Assembly (NCBI RefSeq): GCF_001586255.1
Contig: NZ_CP014544.1
Coordinates: 1,705,501 to 1,769,500 of the forward strand
Source of the DNA: Zhongshania aliphaticivorans
GTDB lineage: Bacteria > Pseudomonadota > Gammaproteobacteria > Pseudomonadales > Spongiibacteraceae
Length of the DNA: 64,000 bases
Direction of reading: 5' to 3'
In this document: piece by piece, positions 27,880-36,937 of the stretch
Layout: each line of letters begins with the position of its first letter
How positions within the stretch are numbered: the stretch's first letter is position 1
Program-made: the position numbers and the translations under genes
The notes under the pieces: generated by a model
What the model saw: the letters and a program-made list of their open reading frames with translations, nothing else
The model's database searches: none
What the model was told of the DNA's origin: nothing

Positions 27880-28332
27880 ATGACCCAGAAAGCCTTTACT
27901 AAAAATCCAATGGCGGCTGCATTTGGCGCGGCGCTTTTGGTATCCGCAATGCATCCGGCGATGGCGGGTGAAAACCCCTTCGCGGCTAAAGCGATGGCGT
28001 CTGGCTATGAGTTGGCGATGGGCAATGCCGATAAGGCCGCCAAAGCAGAAGCTAAATGTGGCGCTGATAAGGCCGGTACTGAAGCGCAGTGTGGTGCCGA
28101 CAAAGCCAAAGCGGCACATGAAGGCAAATGCGGCGAAGCAAAATGTGGGGCAGATGCTGCCAAAGTAGGGCATGAAGGTAAATGCGGAGACGGTAAGTGT
28201 GGCGCTGAAAAAGCCAAAGCCGCGCATGAGGGCAAGTGTGGAGAAGCCAAATGCGGTGCCGATAAAAGCAAGGCAGCCACCGAGGGCAAATGCGGTGAAG
28301 GTAAGTGTGGCGCCGGACACATGGCTAATTAG
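27880..28332 (+). CDS. hvfA: HvfA-type Cys-rich RiPP precursor (copper-binding, oxazolone/thioamide class)
   Basis: 150 residues. The N-terminal signal peptide ends at 'HPAMA' (about residue 29); then comes a short '[15 protein letters not shown]' segment and a repeat region with ten Cys at 60, 71, 84, 89, 102, 107, 120, 125, 138 and 143. Every Cys sits in a pentapeptide [ED]-[GA]-[KQ]-C-G, five of them exactly EGKCG, with an 18-residue period from residue 80. HvfA-family precursors in Haemophilus have EGKCG Cys converted by MNIO and DUF2063 partners to oxazolone-thioamide groups that bind Cu(I). Both partner genes follow directly. GGAG precedes the ATG. Confidence 0.88.
   Translation: MTQKAFTKNPMAAAFGAALLVSAMHPAMAGENPFAAKAMASGYELAMGNADKAAKAEAKCGADKAGTEAQCGADKAKAAHEGKCGEAKCGADAAKVGHEGKCGDGKCGAEKAKAAHEGKCGEAKCGADKSKAATEGKCGEGKCGAGHMAN
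28117..28329 (+). repeat. 54-bp in-frame tandem repeats in the RiPP precursor gene
   Basis: Four units start at 28117, 28171, 28225 and 28279 and encode [HT]-EGKCG-[ED]-[GA]-KCGA... with an 18-residue period. The units are diverged at DNA level in third positions, which argues for selection on the peptide and against recent copying. The last unit is shorter and ends at the stop codon. Confidence 0.85.
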
Positions 28333-28376
28333 GGGCTTCATATCCAACAGGCGGTCAGTGCGAATGGGCGAGTCTC

Positions 28377-29231
28377 ATGAGTAAACAAACCAGTGCACTT
28401 GCGGGCTTGGGCTTGCGGCGCGGCTTAATGCCGGCGCTAAAATCTCTGGCGAGCAAGGAGCTGGATTTTCTTGAGGTCGCCCCTGAAAACTGGCTGCATA
28501 TTGGCGGCCGTTTCGGCCGCTCATTTCGGGAGTTAGCAGCGCGCTACCCAATTTACCTACATGGTTTGTCTTTAAATATTGGTGGCTTCGCGCCACTCGA
28601 TACCCGCTTATTAAGCGATATTAAACAATTTATGCGGGATTTTGACTGCCCTTTGTATTCAGAGCACCTGACCTATTGTGGTGATGAAGGTCAGCTCTAT
28701 GATTTATTGCCCATTCCCTTTACGGAAGAGGCGGTACACCACGTGGCGGCGCGGGTTCGGCAGGTTCAGGATGTGTTAGGGCAGCGAATTTTATTGGAAA
28801 ATGCCTCGTATTATGCGGCGCCAGGCCAGGCAATGTCTGAAAGCGAATTTATCAACGCGGTACTGGCAGAGGCCGACTGTGATTTGCTGCTCGATGTGAA
28901 TAATGTTTTTGTGAATAGCGTAAATCACAATTACGATCCTTACCAGTTTATGCGGTCCTTACCCCTGGCGAGAGCGCGTTATATTCATATTGCCGGGCAT
29001 TTTGATGAGGCTGAAGACTTGCGGGTGGACACCCACGGGGCTGATGTTATTGAGCCGGTGTGGGCCTTACTTGATGAGGCCTATCGACTCTGTGGGCCGC
29101 TGCCGACGTTATTAGAGCGGGATTTTAACTTTCCTGCGATGGCGGACCTACTGCAGGAAGTACAGCAAATTCGTCAAGCACAAGCGAAGGTGGATTTTGC
29201 CGGCGCCCTTAGCAGTGGGTGCGCGGAGTAA
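28377..29231 (+). CDS. hvfB: MNIO family (DUF692) multinuclear iron oxidative enzyme, HvfB-like
   Basis: 284 residues, a TIM-barrel protein of the DUF692 family, the class that contains MbnB, TglH and ChrH. Conserved metal-ligand stretches are visible: 'FLEVAPENW', 'HGLSLNIGG', 'YSEHLTYC', 'LLENASYY', '[15 protein letters not shown]', 'YIHIAGH', 'DTHG' and 'LERDFNFP'. In characterised clusters the MNIO enzyme with its partner oxidises Cys residues of the precursor. The gene starts 44 bp after hvfA and its stop overlaps the start of the DUF2063 gene. Confidence 0.92.
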   Translation: MSKQTSALAGLGLRRGLMPALKSLASKELDFLEVAPENWLHIGGRFGRSFRELAARYPIYLHGLSLNIGGFAPLDTRLLSDIKQFMRDFDCPLYSEHLTYCGDEGQLYDLLPIPFTEEAVHHVAARVRQVQDVLGQRILLENASYYAAPGQAMSESEFINAVLAEADCDLLLDVNNVFVNSVNHNYDPYQFMRSLPLARARYIHIAGHFDEAEDLRVDTHGADVIEPVWALLDEAYRLCGPLPTLLERDFNFPAMADLLQEVQQIRQAQAKVDFAGALSSGCAE

Positions 29232-29968
29232 TGATGGCCTTTCAGCAAATCCAAGCGAGTATGACGCGCTTTGTACGCGACCCTGATACTTGTTCAGGCC
29301 CAGAAGGTATAGAAGCTCGGCGGATGGCGATTTATCGAGATCTGTTCTTTAATAATATTGAGGGCTTTCTCAGCAACGGATTCCCGGTGTGCCGAAGTTT
29401 ATATTGCGACGATGCATGGTATAGCTTGGTCCGAGATTTTATGTGTCGTCACCGCTGCCAAAGTCCTTATTTTTTGCAGATTGCTGAGGAGTTTCTCGCT
29501 TATCTTGGTGAGGAGCGAGACTCACAAACTGATCCCGTGTTCTTGCGAGAGTTGGCCCATTACGAATGGGTGGAGCTGGCCTTAGACATTGCCGAACAAG
29601 AATTACCCCCAGCCGTGCCGGTGGGAGATGTACTTAAGCTTTGTTGGGCTGTATCGCCACTTGCCTGGTCCTTGGCTTACCAGTTTCCGGTTCAGCACAT
29701 TAGTGGTGATTTTCAGCCTACAGCGCCGAGCGCTGAACCGACATTTATCGTGGTGTACCGAAACCGCCAGGACGAGGTGCAGTTTCTTGAAATCAATCAG
29801 GTAACGGCGAGGTTGCTGAGCATTATCGTTGAGCGGCCAGAATTAAATGGTGCTGAAATTCTCGCTGAAATTGCGCGTGAGTTGCACGTTGAGTACGCCT
29901 CGGTGGTCGGTTTTGGTAGCGAGATTTTAGCCCAGATGCGGGAACTGGATATTTTGCTGGTGAATTAG
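29231..29968 (+). CDS. hvfC: DUF2063 family partner of the MNIO enzyme, HvfC-like
   Basis: 245 residues. The N-terminal part matches the DUF2063 (putative DNA-binding domain) pattern: 'MTRFVRDPDTCSGPEGIEAR', 'MAIYRDLFFNNIEGFLSNGF', and 'FMCRHRCQSPYFLQIAEEFL' followed by 'LRELAHYEWVELALDIAEQE'. The C-terminal part is the usual partner domain. In HvfB/HvfC-type systems this protein delivers the precursor to the MNIO enzyme. The likely start is the ATG at 29231 (TAATG overlap) or 29234; GGAG lies at 29225-29228. A GTG at 29219 in the same frame is less likely. No DoxX-like hvfD follows. Confidence 0.88.
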   Translation: MMAFQQIQASMTRFVRDPDTCSGPEGIEARRMAIYRDLFFNNIEGFLSNGFPVCRSLYCDDAWYSLVRDFMCRHRCQSPYFLQIAEEFLAYLGEERDSQTDPVFLRELAHYEWVELALDIAEQELPPAVPVGDVLKLCWAVSPLAWSLAYQFPVQHISGDFQPTAPSAEPTFIVVYRNRQDEVQFLEINQVTARLLSIIVERPELNGAEILAEIARELHVEYASVVGFGSEILAQMRELDILLVN

Positions 29969-29980
29969 TGGTAATAATCC

Positions 29981-30014
29981 AATTGGTGCCAATTTCTGAC
30001 CTATTAGGTATAGT
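29981..30014 (+). promoter_or_regulatory. Palindrome and -10 element upstream of mlaA
   Basis: A perfect inverted repeat AATTGG-TG-CCAATT (29981-29994) lies just upstream of TATAGT (30009-30014), a good -10 hexamer. The palindrome covers the place where the -35 should be, which would suit an operator. No clear -35 is visible. Distance to the mlaA start is about 38 bp. This is an inference from spacing only. Confidence 0.35.
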
Positions 30015-30051
30015 ATTGGCCGGTTTTAGACTTAAAGAGTGATTTGGGTAG

Positions 30052-30780
30052 ATGATGCCAATGCAACGAAAAGTCTGTGCTTTGCTGATGTTGTTCTCAG
30101 TACTAGGGGTGGCTGGGGTGAACGCAGAGAGTGACGGCGATCCCCGTGACCCTTGGGAAGGTTTCAATCGCGGGGTATTTGCTTTTAATAATACGGCCGA
30201 TGAATACTTGGTGCAGCCAGTTGCCCGAGGCTATCGCCAGGTTACGCCTGCAATTGTTGATCAGGGTATCGCCAATTTCTTTAATAATATTGGCGAAATC
30301 AAAAATATGGCCAATGATTTATTGCAGGGTAAAGCCAGTGACGCGCTTGTGGATGGTGGTCGTTTTATTATTAATACTACCGTTGGCGTCATCGGCTTTT
30401 TTGATGTAGCTAGCTATATTGGTTTAAAACGCGAATCTGAAGATTTTGGCCAAACAATGGCCGTGTGGGGCGTTGGGCCTGGGCCGTATTTGGTGTTGCC
30501 GTTTTTAGGGCCGAGCAACCTCCGCGATGGTGCCGGTCAAGGCGTTGATTCCTACGTGTCAGTGACGGGCGCAGTTGACCCCGAAGCGGCGCGCTACGGT
30601 ATGAGCTTATTGGATTTACTGCAAGTTAGGGCGAGTTTATTGGGCACCGAAGGCCTTGTGTCGGGTGATAAATACACTTTTTTCAAAGATGCCTATCTAC
30701 AGCGTAGAGAGTTCTTGATAAATGACGGTCAGCTCAAAGATGACTTTGGCGACGAAGATTTCGAGTCATTCGACTTCTAA
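30052..30780 (+). CDS. mlaA: MlaA/VacJ family phospholipid transport protein
   Basis: 242 residues. Conserved MlaA blocks are 'DPWEGFNRGVFAFNNTADEY', 'FFNNIGEIKNMANDLLQGK', 'GFFDVASYIGL', 'EDFGQTMAVWGVGPGPYLVL' and 'FLGPSNLRDGAG'. MlaA works with porins and the MlaC carrier to remove phospholipids from the outer leaflet of the outer membrane. The signal peptide ends at 'VNA' and I see no lipobox Cys, so this copy looks like a type I-secreted protein instead of the usual lipoprotein. Three Met codons at the start (30052, 30055, 30061) leave the exact start open. Confidence 0.92.
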   Translation: MMPMQRKVCALLMLFSVLGVAGVNAESDGDPRDPWEGFNRGVFAFNNTADEYLVQPVARGYRQVTPAIVDQGIANFFNNIGEIKNMANDLLQGKASDALVDGGRFIINTTVGVIGFFDVASYIGLKRESEDFGQTMAVWGVGPGPYLVLPFLGPSNLRDGAGQGVDSYVSVTGAVDPEAARYGMSLLDLLQVRASLLGTEGLVSGDKYTFFKDAYLQRREFLINDGQLKDDFGDEDFESFDF

Positions 30781-30861
30781 TAGAGTTTTCGTCCAGAAGG
30801 CTGTAATTCCTCCACACGATTGCTGCTTGTGTGTCTGTCCCGTTGCGGGTAAAAAGGCTGA

Positions 30862-32043
30862 ATGAATAACTCCTTACCCCATCGGATACTGCTGGTTCAG
30901 CAGACCGATGCAATTCAAGCTCAGCTCGTAGCCTCCCTAGAACAACTCGGTATGGACGTAGTGTCTATCGCGGACTGCGCTTTGGCGATGCCGAGTTTCC
31001 GTGAAGAAGATATCGATATCGTTATGATCGATATCGATTTTCCGGAGGATCGCGGTATAGATTTGCTGGGAAAAATGGCCGCAGACCCGCGCGAGCTACC
31101 TCTTATCGGCCTTTCTCGCCGCAAGAGTATGGCCGACGTCTTGGCGGCAGTGCGCCATGGTGCAAGCGACTACCTGATGCTACCGACTGAAAAACATGCT
31201 GTTATAAAGCATGTACTCGATCGGGCGTTGGAGCGGGGTGCCTTAAAGCGCGAAAATTTGGCGTACCGTAATAAATTAGAAAGTGCTAACCGAGAGTTAT
31301 TGGAGAGCTTGACCCTGTTACAGCAGGATCAGCAAGCCGGTAAGCACGTGCAGCAATTGCTTCTGCCAGATACCCCCAAGCAAATAGCGAACTATCAATT
31401 TTGTCACTATATATTGCCGTCGCTCTATCTGAGCGGTGATTTTGTCGACTATTTTGTGGTCGGGGAAGATCACGCCGTCTTTTTTGTTGCTGACGTGTCA
31501 GGGCATGGCGCGAGCTCAGCCTTTGTTACGGTGTTCTTGAAGAACCTCTTTGCGCGCAAGCGCAGTGATTTTTTGCATCGTGGGTCGACCGCCATACTGT
31601 CGCCAGCCAAAATGCTGGCGATTGCGAATCGCGAATTGCTTGAAATGGGCATTGGCAAGCATGTCACCCTTTGTGTGGGGGCATTCGATTTAAAATGTAA
31701 TCAATTGTCTTATTCGGTTGCCGGTCATTTGCCTGCTCCTGTGCTTGCGGTTAATGGCACGGCGACATTCTTACCGGAGCATGATATGCCGGTTGGCCTG
31801 TTTACTGATGCCCAATTCAGTGACCATATGATCAGTTTTCCGCCGGGGGCTGTGCTGAGTCTATTCTCTGATGGTATATTGGAGGTCTTGAACAGCGACA
31901 CCTTGGAAAATAAAGAACAGCTTCTGCTCGATTTATTAAAGCAGGGTCAAAACTCCTCAATCGAGCTCGCCGAGGTCTTTGGTTTATTCGATATAGATGA
32001 GGCTCCGGACGATATCGCAATTTTAGTAGTAAGTAGGTTATAG
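30862..32043 (+). CDS. Receiver / SpoIIE-type PP2C phosphatase (RssB-like)
   Basis: 393 residues. The N-terminal receiver-like domain (about 5-125) keeps the phosphorylatable Asp57 ('IVMIDIDF') but has Gln-Gln where the acidic pair normally is ('ILLVQQTD') and Leu in place of the conserved Lys ('DYLMLPTEK'). A coiled-coil linker (about 135-165) leads to a PP2C/SpoIIE domain (about 170-393) with 'LSGDFVDYF', 'FFVADVSGHGASSAF' and 'LFSDGILEV', whose Asp residues bind metal. Such proteins dephosphorylate a STAS antagonist, and one follows directly. The same neighbours occur in Pseudomonas (PA2798/PA2797). Confidence 0.9.
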   Translation: MNNSLPHRILLVQQTDAIQAQLVASLEQLGMDVVSIADCALAMPSFREEDIDIVMIDIDFPEDRGIDLLGKMAADPRELPLIGLSRRKSMADVLAAVRHGASDYLMLPTEKHAVIKHVLDRALERGALKRENLAYRNKLESANRELLESLTLLQQDQQAGKHVQQLLLPDTPKQIANYQFCHYILPSLYLSGDFVDYFVVGEDHAVFFVADVSGHGASSAFVTVFLKNLFARKRSDFLHRGSTAILSPAKMLAIANRELLEMGIGKHVTLCVGAFDLKCNQLSYSVAGHLPAPVLAVNGTATFLPEHDMPVGLFTDAQFSDHMISFPPGAVLSLFSDGILEVLNSDTLENKEQLLLDLLKQGQNSSIELAEVFGLFDIDEAPDDIAILVVSRL

Positions 32044-32047
32044 GCGA

Positions 32048-32536
32048 ATGCAGCCTGGTCGAATATTAGTAGCGGGACAGGACGGGGCCTTTGTTATAAA
32101 GCTGGTTGGCGATGTGCGGCTGACCCTTTGTACCACGTTGGACGAGTTCTTTGACGAGATGTTCTCGGTAGAGGGCTTTGCCAGTGTGGTCGTCGATTTG
32201 TCTGATGCCATCAACGTCGATAGCACGACCTTGGGGCTGCTAGCTAAATTAGCGATTAAAGCGAAGGAAAAATTCCAGTTCGTGCCTTTGATTTTATCTA
32301 CTAATCCCGATATTACCCGCGTGCTACAGAGCATGGGCTTTGATCGCGTGTTCCGTATTCGCCAAGAACCCCTGTTAAATGATGAAGATCTTGGCGAGTT
32401 GCCGGTGCTGGATGCCAGCGAAGAAGGTGTTCGGGAGCGGGTGCTTGAAGCCCATCGGACGTTGATGGGCTTAAGTGAGAGTAACCACGCTAAATTTAGA
32501 GAGTTAGTTTCCCTGCTGGAAGGCCAGTGCTTTTAG
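32048..32536 (+). CDS. STAS-domain anti-sigma factor antagonist
   Basis: 162 residues. A STAS domain (about 5-110) holds the phosphoacceptor Ser59 in 'INVDSTTLGLLAKLAIKAKE', the standard position in SpoIIAA/RsbV-type antagonists. It should be the substrate of the PP2C phosphatase encoded 4 bp upstream. A short helical tail (about 115-162) follows. No anti-sigma kinase gene is in the immediate neighbourhood. Confidence 0.9.
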   Translation: MQPGRILVAGQDGAFVIKLVGDVRLTLCTTLDEFFDEMFSVEGFASVVVDLSDAINVDSTTLGLLAKLAIKAKEKFQFVPLILSTNPDITRVLQSMGFDRVFRIRQEPLLNDEDLGELPVLDASEEGVRERVLEAHRTLMGLSESNHAKFRELVSLLEGQCF

Positions 32537-32982
32537 CTGGTTTCCTTGCCAATCACGCTTAATTTAGCCCTGATAAATTCACTGTGGGGCAAATAAATTA
32601 AATCGGCTATTTTACGGATCAGGTGATCTTCGTATTTGTCTATTCGACCATCTTCCAGTGCAACATCCCACAGTGCTAAGACAAGCTGGTATTTTTCAAT
32701 ATTATTGCAGTTGTCATTAATGTAGCGGGTAAAAGGGTAAAGCGAGGTGCTGTCCGCGCTGGTATTCCTAGCCTGATCGATAAACGCATTGATATCACCA
32801 AGACTCACCGAAAAGTGCTGCAGTAAAATAGTGCGAATTTTGTCAATTTCCGCAGGATCTTCCTGAAAATCAGCTTTGCTGACTTCAAGTAGCAGGGCGG
32901 CAGTGACCAGCTCTAGCGTCATTTTGTCATCGCCAGTGCTGTCGTCAGCAACCGTGAACAGCTGCATTAGTTTTTCGAACAT
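32533..32982 (-). CDS. TerB-like (tellurite resistance TerB family) protein
   Basis: 149 residues, all-helical, with the TerB pattern 'TLELVTAALLLEVSKADFQ', 'EIDKIRTILLQHF' and 'LVLALWDVALEDGRIDKYED'. The acidic residues in these helices could bind divalent metal, as known for TerB proteins. No other ter gene is present, so a role in tellurite resistance should not be assumed. It converges with the STAS gene (4 bp overlap at the stops) and precedes nothing on its own strand. Confidence 0.85.
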   Translation of the reverse strand: MFEKLMQLFTVADDSTGDDKMTLELVTAALLLEVSKADFQEDPAEIDKIRTILLQHFSVSLGDINAFIDQARNTSADSTSLYPFTRYINDNCNNIEKYQLVLALWDVALEDGRIDKYEDHLIRKIADLIYLPHSEFIRAKLSVIGKETS

Positions 32983-32983
32983 G

Positions 32984-33934
32984 CTACTTCCACTCCCGCA
33001 ATAAACTTTCTAATTTGACTTGGTCTGCCGCAAAGGCGCGAATACCTTCTGCCAATTTTTCAGTGGCCATGGCGTCTTCATTCATTGCCCAGCGGAAGTC
33101 GGTTTCGCTGGTGGCAAGTTTGGCGTGGGGAGTGAACGCCATATCGGGTGTAAGGCGGCGGGGGAGTGTGCCGGAATCGTCTTTTAGCTCACTCAGCAAG
33201 GCGGGGCTAATGGTAAGTCGGTCGCAGCCGGCCAGTGCTTCGATCTCGCCGCAGTTGCGAAAGCTAGCGCCCATGACAATGGTCTGATAACCGTGTTGCT
33301 TGTAATAGCTGTAAATCGCGCTAACCGATTGCACGCCGGGATCTTCATCGGCGTTGGCGGGTGTGGCGCCATGGGCTAGGTGCCAGTCGAGAATACGACC
33401 AACAAACGGTGAAATTAAGGTGGCACCGGCTTCGGCGCACGCTGCGGCCTGCATAAGGCTGAAAAGCAGGGTTAGATTACACTCAATGCCTTCCTGCTCA
33501 AGTACCTTCGCCGCTTCAATACCTTCCCAAGTTGAGGCTATCTTTATCAGTAGGCGACGTTTATCGATACCTTTTGCTTGATAAAGCTCAACGATGCGCC
33601 GACCTTCGTTAATCATGGCGGCTGTATTAAAGGACAGGCGAGCGTCTACTTCAGTAGATACTTTGCCTGGCACCAGTTTGGTGATTTCGGCGCCAATTTC
33701 TACCGCGAGTTGAGTGGCCGCGCGCTGTAGCAGTTCAGGGTTGCTGCGATCTTTAAGGCTGCTCGAGACGATGTCGCTAATTAGTTTGCTGTACTGGGGA
33801 AGCGCTGCAGCCTTTAGAATTAAAGAAGGGTTGGTTGTTGCATCCTGCGGCGTAAAGCGGGCGATGGCTTCTATATCACCGGTATCGGCAACCACATCGG
33901 TCATTGCCTTTAACTGCTCGAGTTTATTACTCAT
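32984..33934 (-). CDS. tal: Transaldolase
   Basis: 316 residues, class TalB. Family motifs are '[13 protein letters not shown]', '[19 protein letters not shown]', the Schiff-base Lys in '[20 protein letters not shown]', and '[20 protein letters not shown]'. It transfers dihydroxyacetone groups between sedoheptulose-7-P and glyceraldehyde-3-P in the non-oxidative pentose phosphate pathway. It lies between dusA and the TerB gene on the same strand, an order also seen in Pseudomonas. Confidence 0.95.
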   Translation of the reverse strand: MSNKLEQLKAMTDVVADTGDIEAIARFTPQDATTNPSLILKAAALPQYSKLISDIVSSSLKDRSNPELLQRAATQLAVEIGAEITKLVPGKVSTEVDARLSFNTAAMINEGRRIVELYQAKGIDKRRLLIKIASTWEGIEAAKVLEQEGIECNLTLLFSLMQAAACAEAGATLISPFVGRILDWHLAHGATPANADEDPGVQSVSAIYSYYKQHGYQTIVMGASFRNCGEIEALAGCDRLTISPALLSELKDDSGTLPRRLTPDMAFTPHAKLATSETDFRWAMNEDAMATEKLAEGIRAFAADQVKLESLLREWK

Positions 33935-33959
33935 TGTTGTTAATCCTTTATTTAGTTTG

Positions 33960-34943
33960 CTACCAGCTGCGCTCTACAAAGGCCAAGGCGTCGTGGAGGA
34001 CTTCGAGGCCAGCGCCTGGACGGTGCGCATGTTCACTGATATGGCGACGAAATAGCTTGCCGCCAGCTTGGCCATTAAAGAGGCCTAATATATGCCGAGT
34101 CATATGATTGAGCCGGGTGCCCTTGCTCAGCTCCGCTTCAATATAAGGCAAAAAGTCGTGAATAATGTCACGCCGAGTTTTGCCTGTCGCGGCTTGCTGG
34201 TAAAAGTGTTCATCTACCTCAGCCAATAAATACGGTGTTTGGTATGCACTGCGGCCCATCATAATGCCATCGACATATGACAATTGCGAACGGGCATCTT
34301 CAAGGGTTTGGATGCCGCCGTTTATGATAATTTCCAAGTCAGGGAAATCTTTTTTAAGTTGGTATACCAAATCGTAATTTAAGGGCGGTATTTCTCGATT
34401 TTCTTTTGGGCTTAGCCCTTGGAGCCAGGCTTTGCGAGCGTGAACGATAATGGCGTCAGTTCCGGCGTCGGCAATGGCGCCAACAAATTCTTGCAGCGGC
34501 CCGTAGCCCTCTTGTTCGTCAATCCCGATGCGGTGCTTTACGGTAATCGGGAGGTCGCCCGCGTCTTTCATTGCCTTAACGCAATCGGCTACTAAAGTGG
34601 GTCGGGCCATTAAGCATGCACCGAAAAAGCCGTTTTGAACTCGGTCGGAGGGGCAGCCGCAATTTAAGTTAACTTCATCGTAATGCCATTGCTCGGCCAT
34701 GCGCACTGATATTGCGAGGGCTTCGGGGTCGCTGCCGCCAAGCTGGAGCGCGACAGGGTGCTCAATATCGCTGTAATCTAAATGACGCTTGTGGTCGCCG
34801 TGAATCAATGCCCCGGTGGTGATCATTTCGGTATACAGTACTGCGTGATGGCTAAGTTGACGCCAGAAAACGCGGCAGTGGCGATCTGACCAATCCAGCA
34901 TCGGGGCGACGCAGAAGCGACGGTCGAGAATTTTTTTGCTCAT
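33960..34943 (-). CDS. dusA: tRNA-dihydrouridine synthase A
   Basis: 327 residues, a TIM-barrel flavoenzyme. '[20 protein letters not shown]' gives the FMN site at the start, and '[20 protein letters not shown]' contains the catalytic Cys. '[20 protein letters not shown]' and 'GIMMGRSAY' match the phosphate-binding loops. It reduces U20 and U20a in tRNA D-loops. The start is the ATG at 34943 ('MSKKILDRR'). The same frame extends to 35111 but the extra 56 residues do not resemble Dus proteins and run into the gltX start. Confidence 0.94.
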   Translation of the reverse strand: MSKKILDRRFCVAPMLDWSDRHCRVFWRQLSHHAVLYTEMITTGALIHGDHKRHLDYSDIEHPVALQLGGSDPEALAISVRMAEQWHYDEVNLNCGCPSDRVQNGFFGACLMARPTLVADCVKAMKDAGDLPITVKHRIGIDEQEGYGPLQEFVGAIADAGTDAIIVHARKAWLQGLSPKENREIPPLNYDLVYQLKKDFPDLEIIINGGIQTLEDARSQLSYVDGIMMGRSAYQTPYLLAEVDEHFYQQAATGKTRRDIIHDFLPYIEAELSKGTRLNHMTRHILGLFNGQAGGKLFRRHISEHAHRPGAGLEVLHDALAFVERSW

Positions 34944-34970
34944 CTGCGCTGAAATACCTCTGCGGATGGA

Positions 34971-34999
34971 TGAATATTGGCCGTGTCGACACGTATAAT
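34971..34999 (+). promoter_or_regulatory. Candidate promoter of gltX
   Basis: A perfect TATAAT lies at 34994-34999, 78 bp before the gltX ATG. The best -35 at 17-bp spacing (34971-34976, TGAATA) is poor. A perfect 10-bp palindrome GTGTCGACAC (34983-34992) fills the spacer and might bind a regulator. Confidence 0.4.
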
Positions 35000-35076
35000 G
35001 ACCCCAGCATGAGCTTGCTGCCATTATTGGTGGCGGGCTGAAAACCCTATTGTATTCAAATGGTAATAAACTCTCC

Positions 35077-36573
35077 ATGACTGTTCGCACTCGTATTGCT
35101 CCATCGCCCACCGGTGACCCACATGTGGGTACTGCTTATATCGCTTTGTTCAATTATTGCTTTGCCAAAAGTCAGGGTGGGGAATTTTTGCTACGCATTG
35201 AAGATACCGATCAGCAGCGCTCGACAGCGGCGTCGGAACAGGCGATCTTTGATTCGCTGCGCTGGTTGGGTTTGGATTGGGATGAAGGTCCGGATGTGGG
35301 CGGTCCCCACGGGCCTTATCGGCAAAGTGAACGCAGCGAGATATATCGTGAGCACTGCGAGCAATTGATTGCCGCAGGCCATGCTTTTCGCTGTTACCGA
35401 ACGCCAGCAGAGCTAGATGCACTGCGTGAAGCTCGTCGCGAAGCGGGCGGTCACACGGCGCTTAAATACTCTGATTTAAAATTAGACGATGCTGAGAACG
35501 CGCGCCGAGCGGCCGCCGGTGAGCCTTACGTTATTCGTATGTTTGTGCCAGAAGATGACGGCCACTGCGAGATCGATGACATGCTGCGAGGCAAAATTGA
35601 ACTGGAGTGGGGGCAGGTCGACGCTCAAATACTGCTGAAGTCTGACGGTTTGCCAACCTACCACCTCGCCAATGTGGTTGACGATCATTTAATGGCGATC
35701 ACTCACGTGCTCCGTGGCGAAGAGTGGATAAACTCGGCGCCCAAGCACAAATTGCTGTATCAGTATTTTGGTTGGGAAATGCCAGTGCTGTGTCATTTGC
35801 CGCTGTTGCGCAACCCGGATAAAAGTAAGCTCAGTAAACGTAAGAACCCGACAAGCATCAATTATTATAAGCGTATGGGCTTTTTGCCCGAGGCAATGTT
35901 AAATTATTTAGGGCGTATGGGCTGGTCTATGCCCGATGAGAGCGAAAAGTTTAGTCTTGAGACCATGATTGCGCATTTTGATATCACCCGGGTGAGTTTG
36001 GGTGGGCCGATTTTCGATGTGGAGAAACTGCGCTGGCTCAATGGTCTGTGGCTGCGCGAAGACTGCAGTCCAGAGCAGCTCGCTGATCGCTTGCAAGCCT
36101 GGGCATTGAATCGCGATACCTTGATGAAAATGATTCCCCATGTGCAGTCTCGCATTGAGGTGTTTAGTGATTTGGCGCCCTTGGCTGGGTTTTTCTTGTC
36201 CGGTATGTTGCCACTGACGCCAGCGAGTTTTGCCGCCTCGAACTTAGAGGAAGAGGAGCTACTCACTTTGTTGCAGTGCGCAGCATGGCGCTTGGAGGCC
36301 CTGAACGATTGGCAGCGCGATGCTATTTTTGCTGAAATTAAGTCTCTTGCAGACGGTTTGGGTATAAAGTTAAAAGATTTTATGCCGCCGCTGTTTATCG
36401 CCATTGCAGGCACTACGTCGTCAATTTCGGTAGTTGACTCTATGGAGGTACTCGGTCCAGATATGAGTCGCGCGCGCTTGCGTCACGCGGTAGAGGTGTT
36501 GGGCGGTGTGGGCAAAAAGCGCCTTAAAAAACTCGAAAAACGTTATCAGCAGGCTTGCGAGGCTCGCGCATAA
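35077..36573 (+). CDS. gltX: Glutamyl-tRNA synthetase
   Basis: 498 residues, class I aminoacyl-tRNA synthetase. The HIGH-type motif is in '[16 protein letters not shown]'; the KMSKS-type motif is '[10 protein letters not shown]'. The length and C-terminal anticodon-binding part (about 345-498) fit a discriminating or standard GluRS. The ATG at 35077 is chosen by homology to the family start '[12 protein letters not shown]'; an in-frame codon at 35050 adds nine residues. No Zn-binding Cys cluster of the E. coli type is evident. Confidence 0.95.
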   Translation: MTVRTRIAPSPTGDPHVGTAYIALFNYCFAKSQGGEFLLRIEDTDQQRSTAASEQAIFDSLRWLGLDWDEGPDVGGPHGPYRQSERSEIYREHCEQLIAAGHAFRCYRTPAELDALREARREAGGHTALKYSDLKLDDAENARRAAAGEPYVIRMFVPEDDGHCEIDDMLRGKIELEWGQVDAQILLKSDGLPTYHLANVVDDHLMAITHVLRGEEWINSAPKHKLLYQYFGWEMPVLCHLPLLRNPDKSKLSKRKNPTSINYYKRMGFLPEAMLNYLGRMGWSMPDESEKFSLETMIAHFDITRVSLGGPIFDVEKLRWLNGLWLREDCSPEQLADRLQAWALNRDTLMKMIPHVQSRIEVFSDLAPLAGFFLSGMLPLTPASFAASNLEEEELLTLLQCAAWRLEALNDWQRDAIFAEIKSLADGLGIKLKDFMPPLFIAIAGTTSSISVVDSMEVLGPDMSRARLRHAVEVLGGVGKKRLKKLEKRYQQACEARA

Positions 36574-36638
36574 CAAGGTTTTTTCTTTGTGTGTGAGTGG
36601 GTGGCGCAAAGAATTTAACGAGATTTTTCATCCACTTG

Positions 36639-36667
36639 TTGACAAGGCTTAGGGTGATCATTAATAT
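36639..36667 (+). promoter_or_regulatory. Promoter of tRNA-Ala
   Basis: TTGACA (36639-36644) and TAATAT (36662-36667) are separated by exactly 17 bp. A GC-rich stretch follows, as in stringently controlled stable RNA promoters. Transcription would begin about 10 bp before the mature tRNA 5' end. Confidence 0.8.
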
Positions 36668-36683
36668 GCGCATCCTCTGCTTT

Positions 36684-36759
<76 letters not shown>

Positions 36760-36769
36760 AAGTTTTGAA

Positions 36770-36796
36770 AAACCGCTGAAAAGCGGTTTTTTTTTG
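36770..36796 (+). terminator. Rho-independent terminator of tRNA-Ala
   Basis: AAACCGCT (36770-36777), loop GAAA, AGCGGTTT (36782-36789), then an uninterrupted T run. Starts 11 bp after the tRNA CCA end. Confidence 0.9.
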
Positions 36797-36937
36797 CCTG
36801 AAGAAAAGTCTTTTATATACAGCTATGTGGAGTCCGTGGTTTAAGTGGCTTGTAGTTTATTGATTTCGCTATAAGCGACTGTGGCATACTAGCTATTGAT
36901 GTTAAGGGTAAACTCGTTAATAAGAGGTGTTTAATTC

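Noticed and set aside
28005-28322. Long open frame on the minus strand over the RiPP precursor, rich in Pro-Ser-His.
   Set aside because: It is the antisense of the repeated GC-rich codons and has no start signal or family likeness.
28117-28329. Regularly spaced repeat that could suggest a CRISPR array.
   Set aside because: The 54-bp period is in frame, encodes the 18-residue unit, and has no conserved spacer-repeat alternation.
32533-32982. Tellurite resistance operon.
   Set aside because: Only a single TerB-like gene is present, in a conserved housekeeping context.
34944-35111. N-terminal extension of DusA from a start at 35111.
   Set aside because: The extra residues resemble no Dus protein and cover the gltX promoter and start; the ATG at 34943 fits the family.
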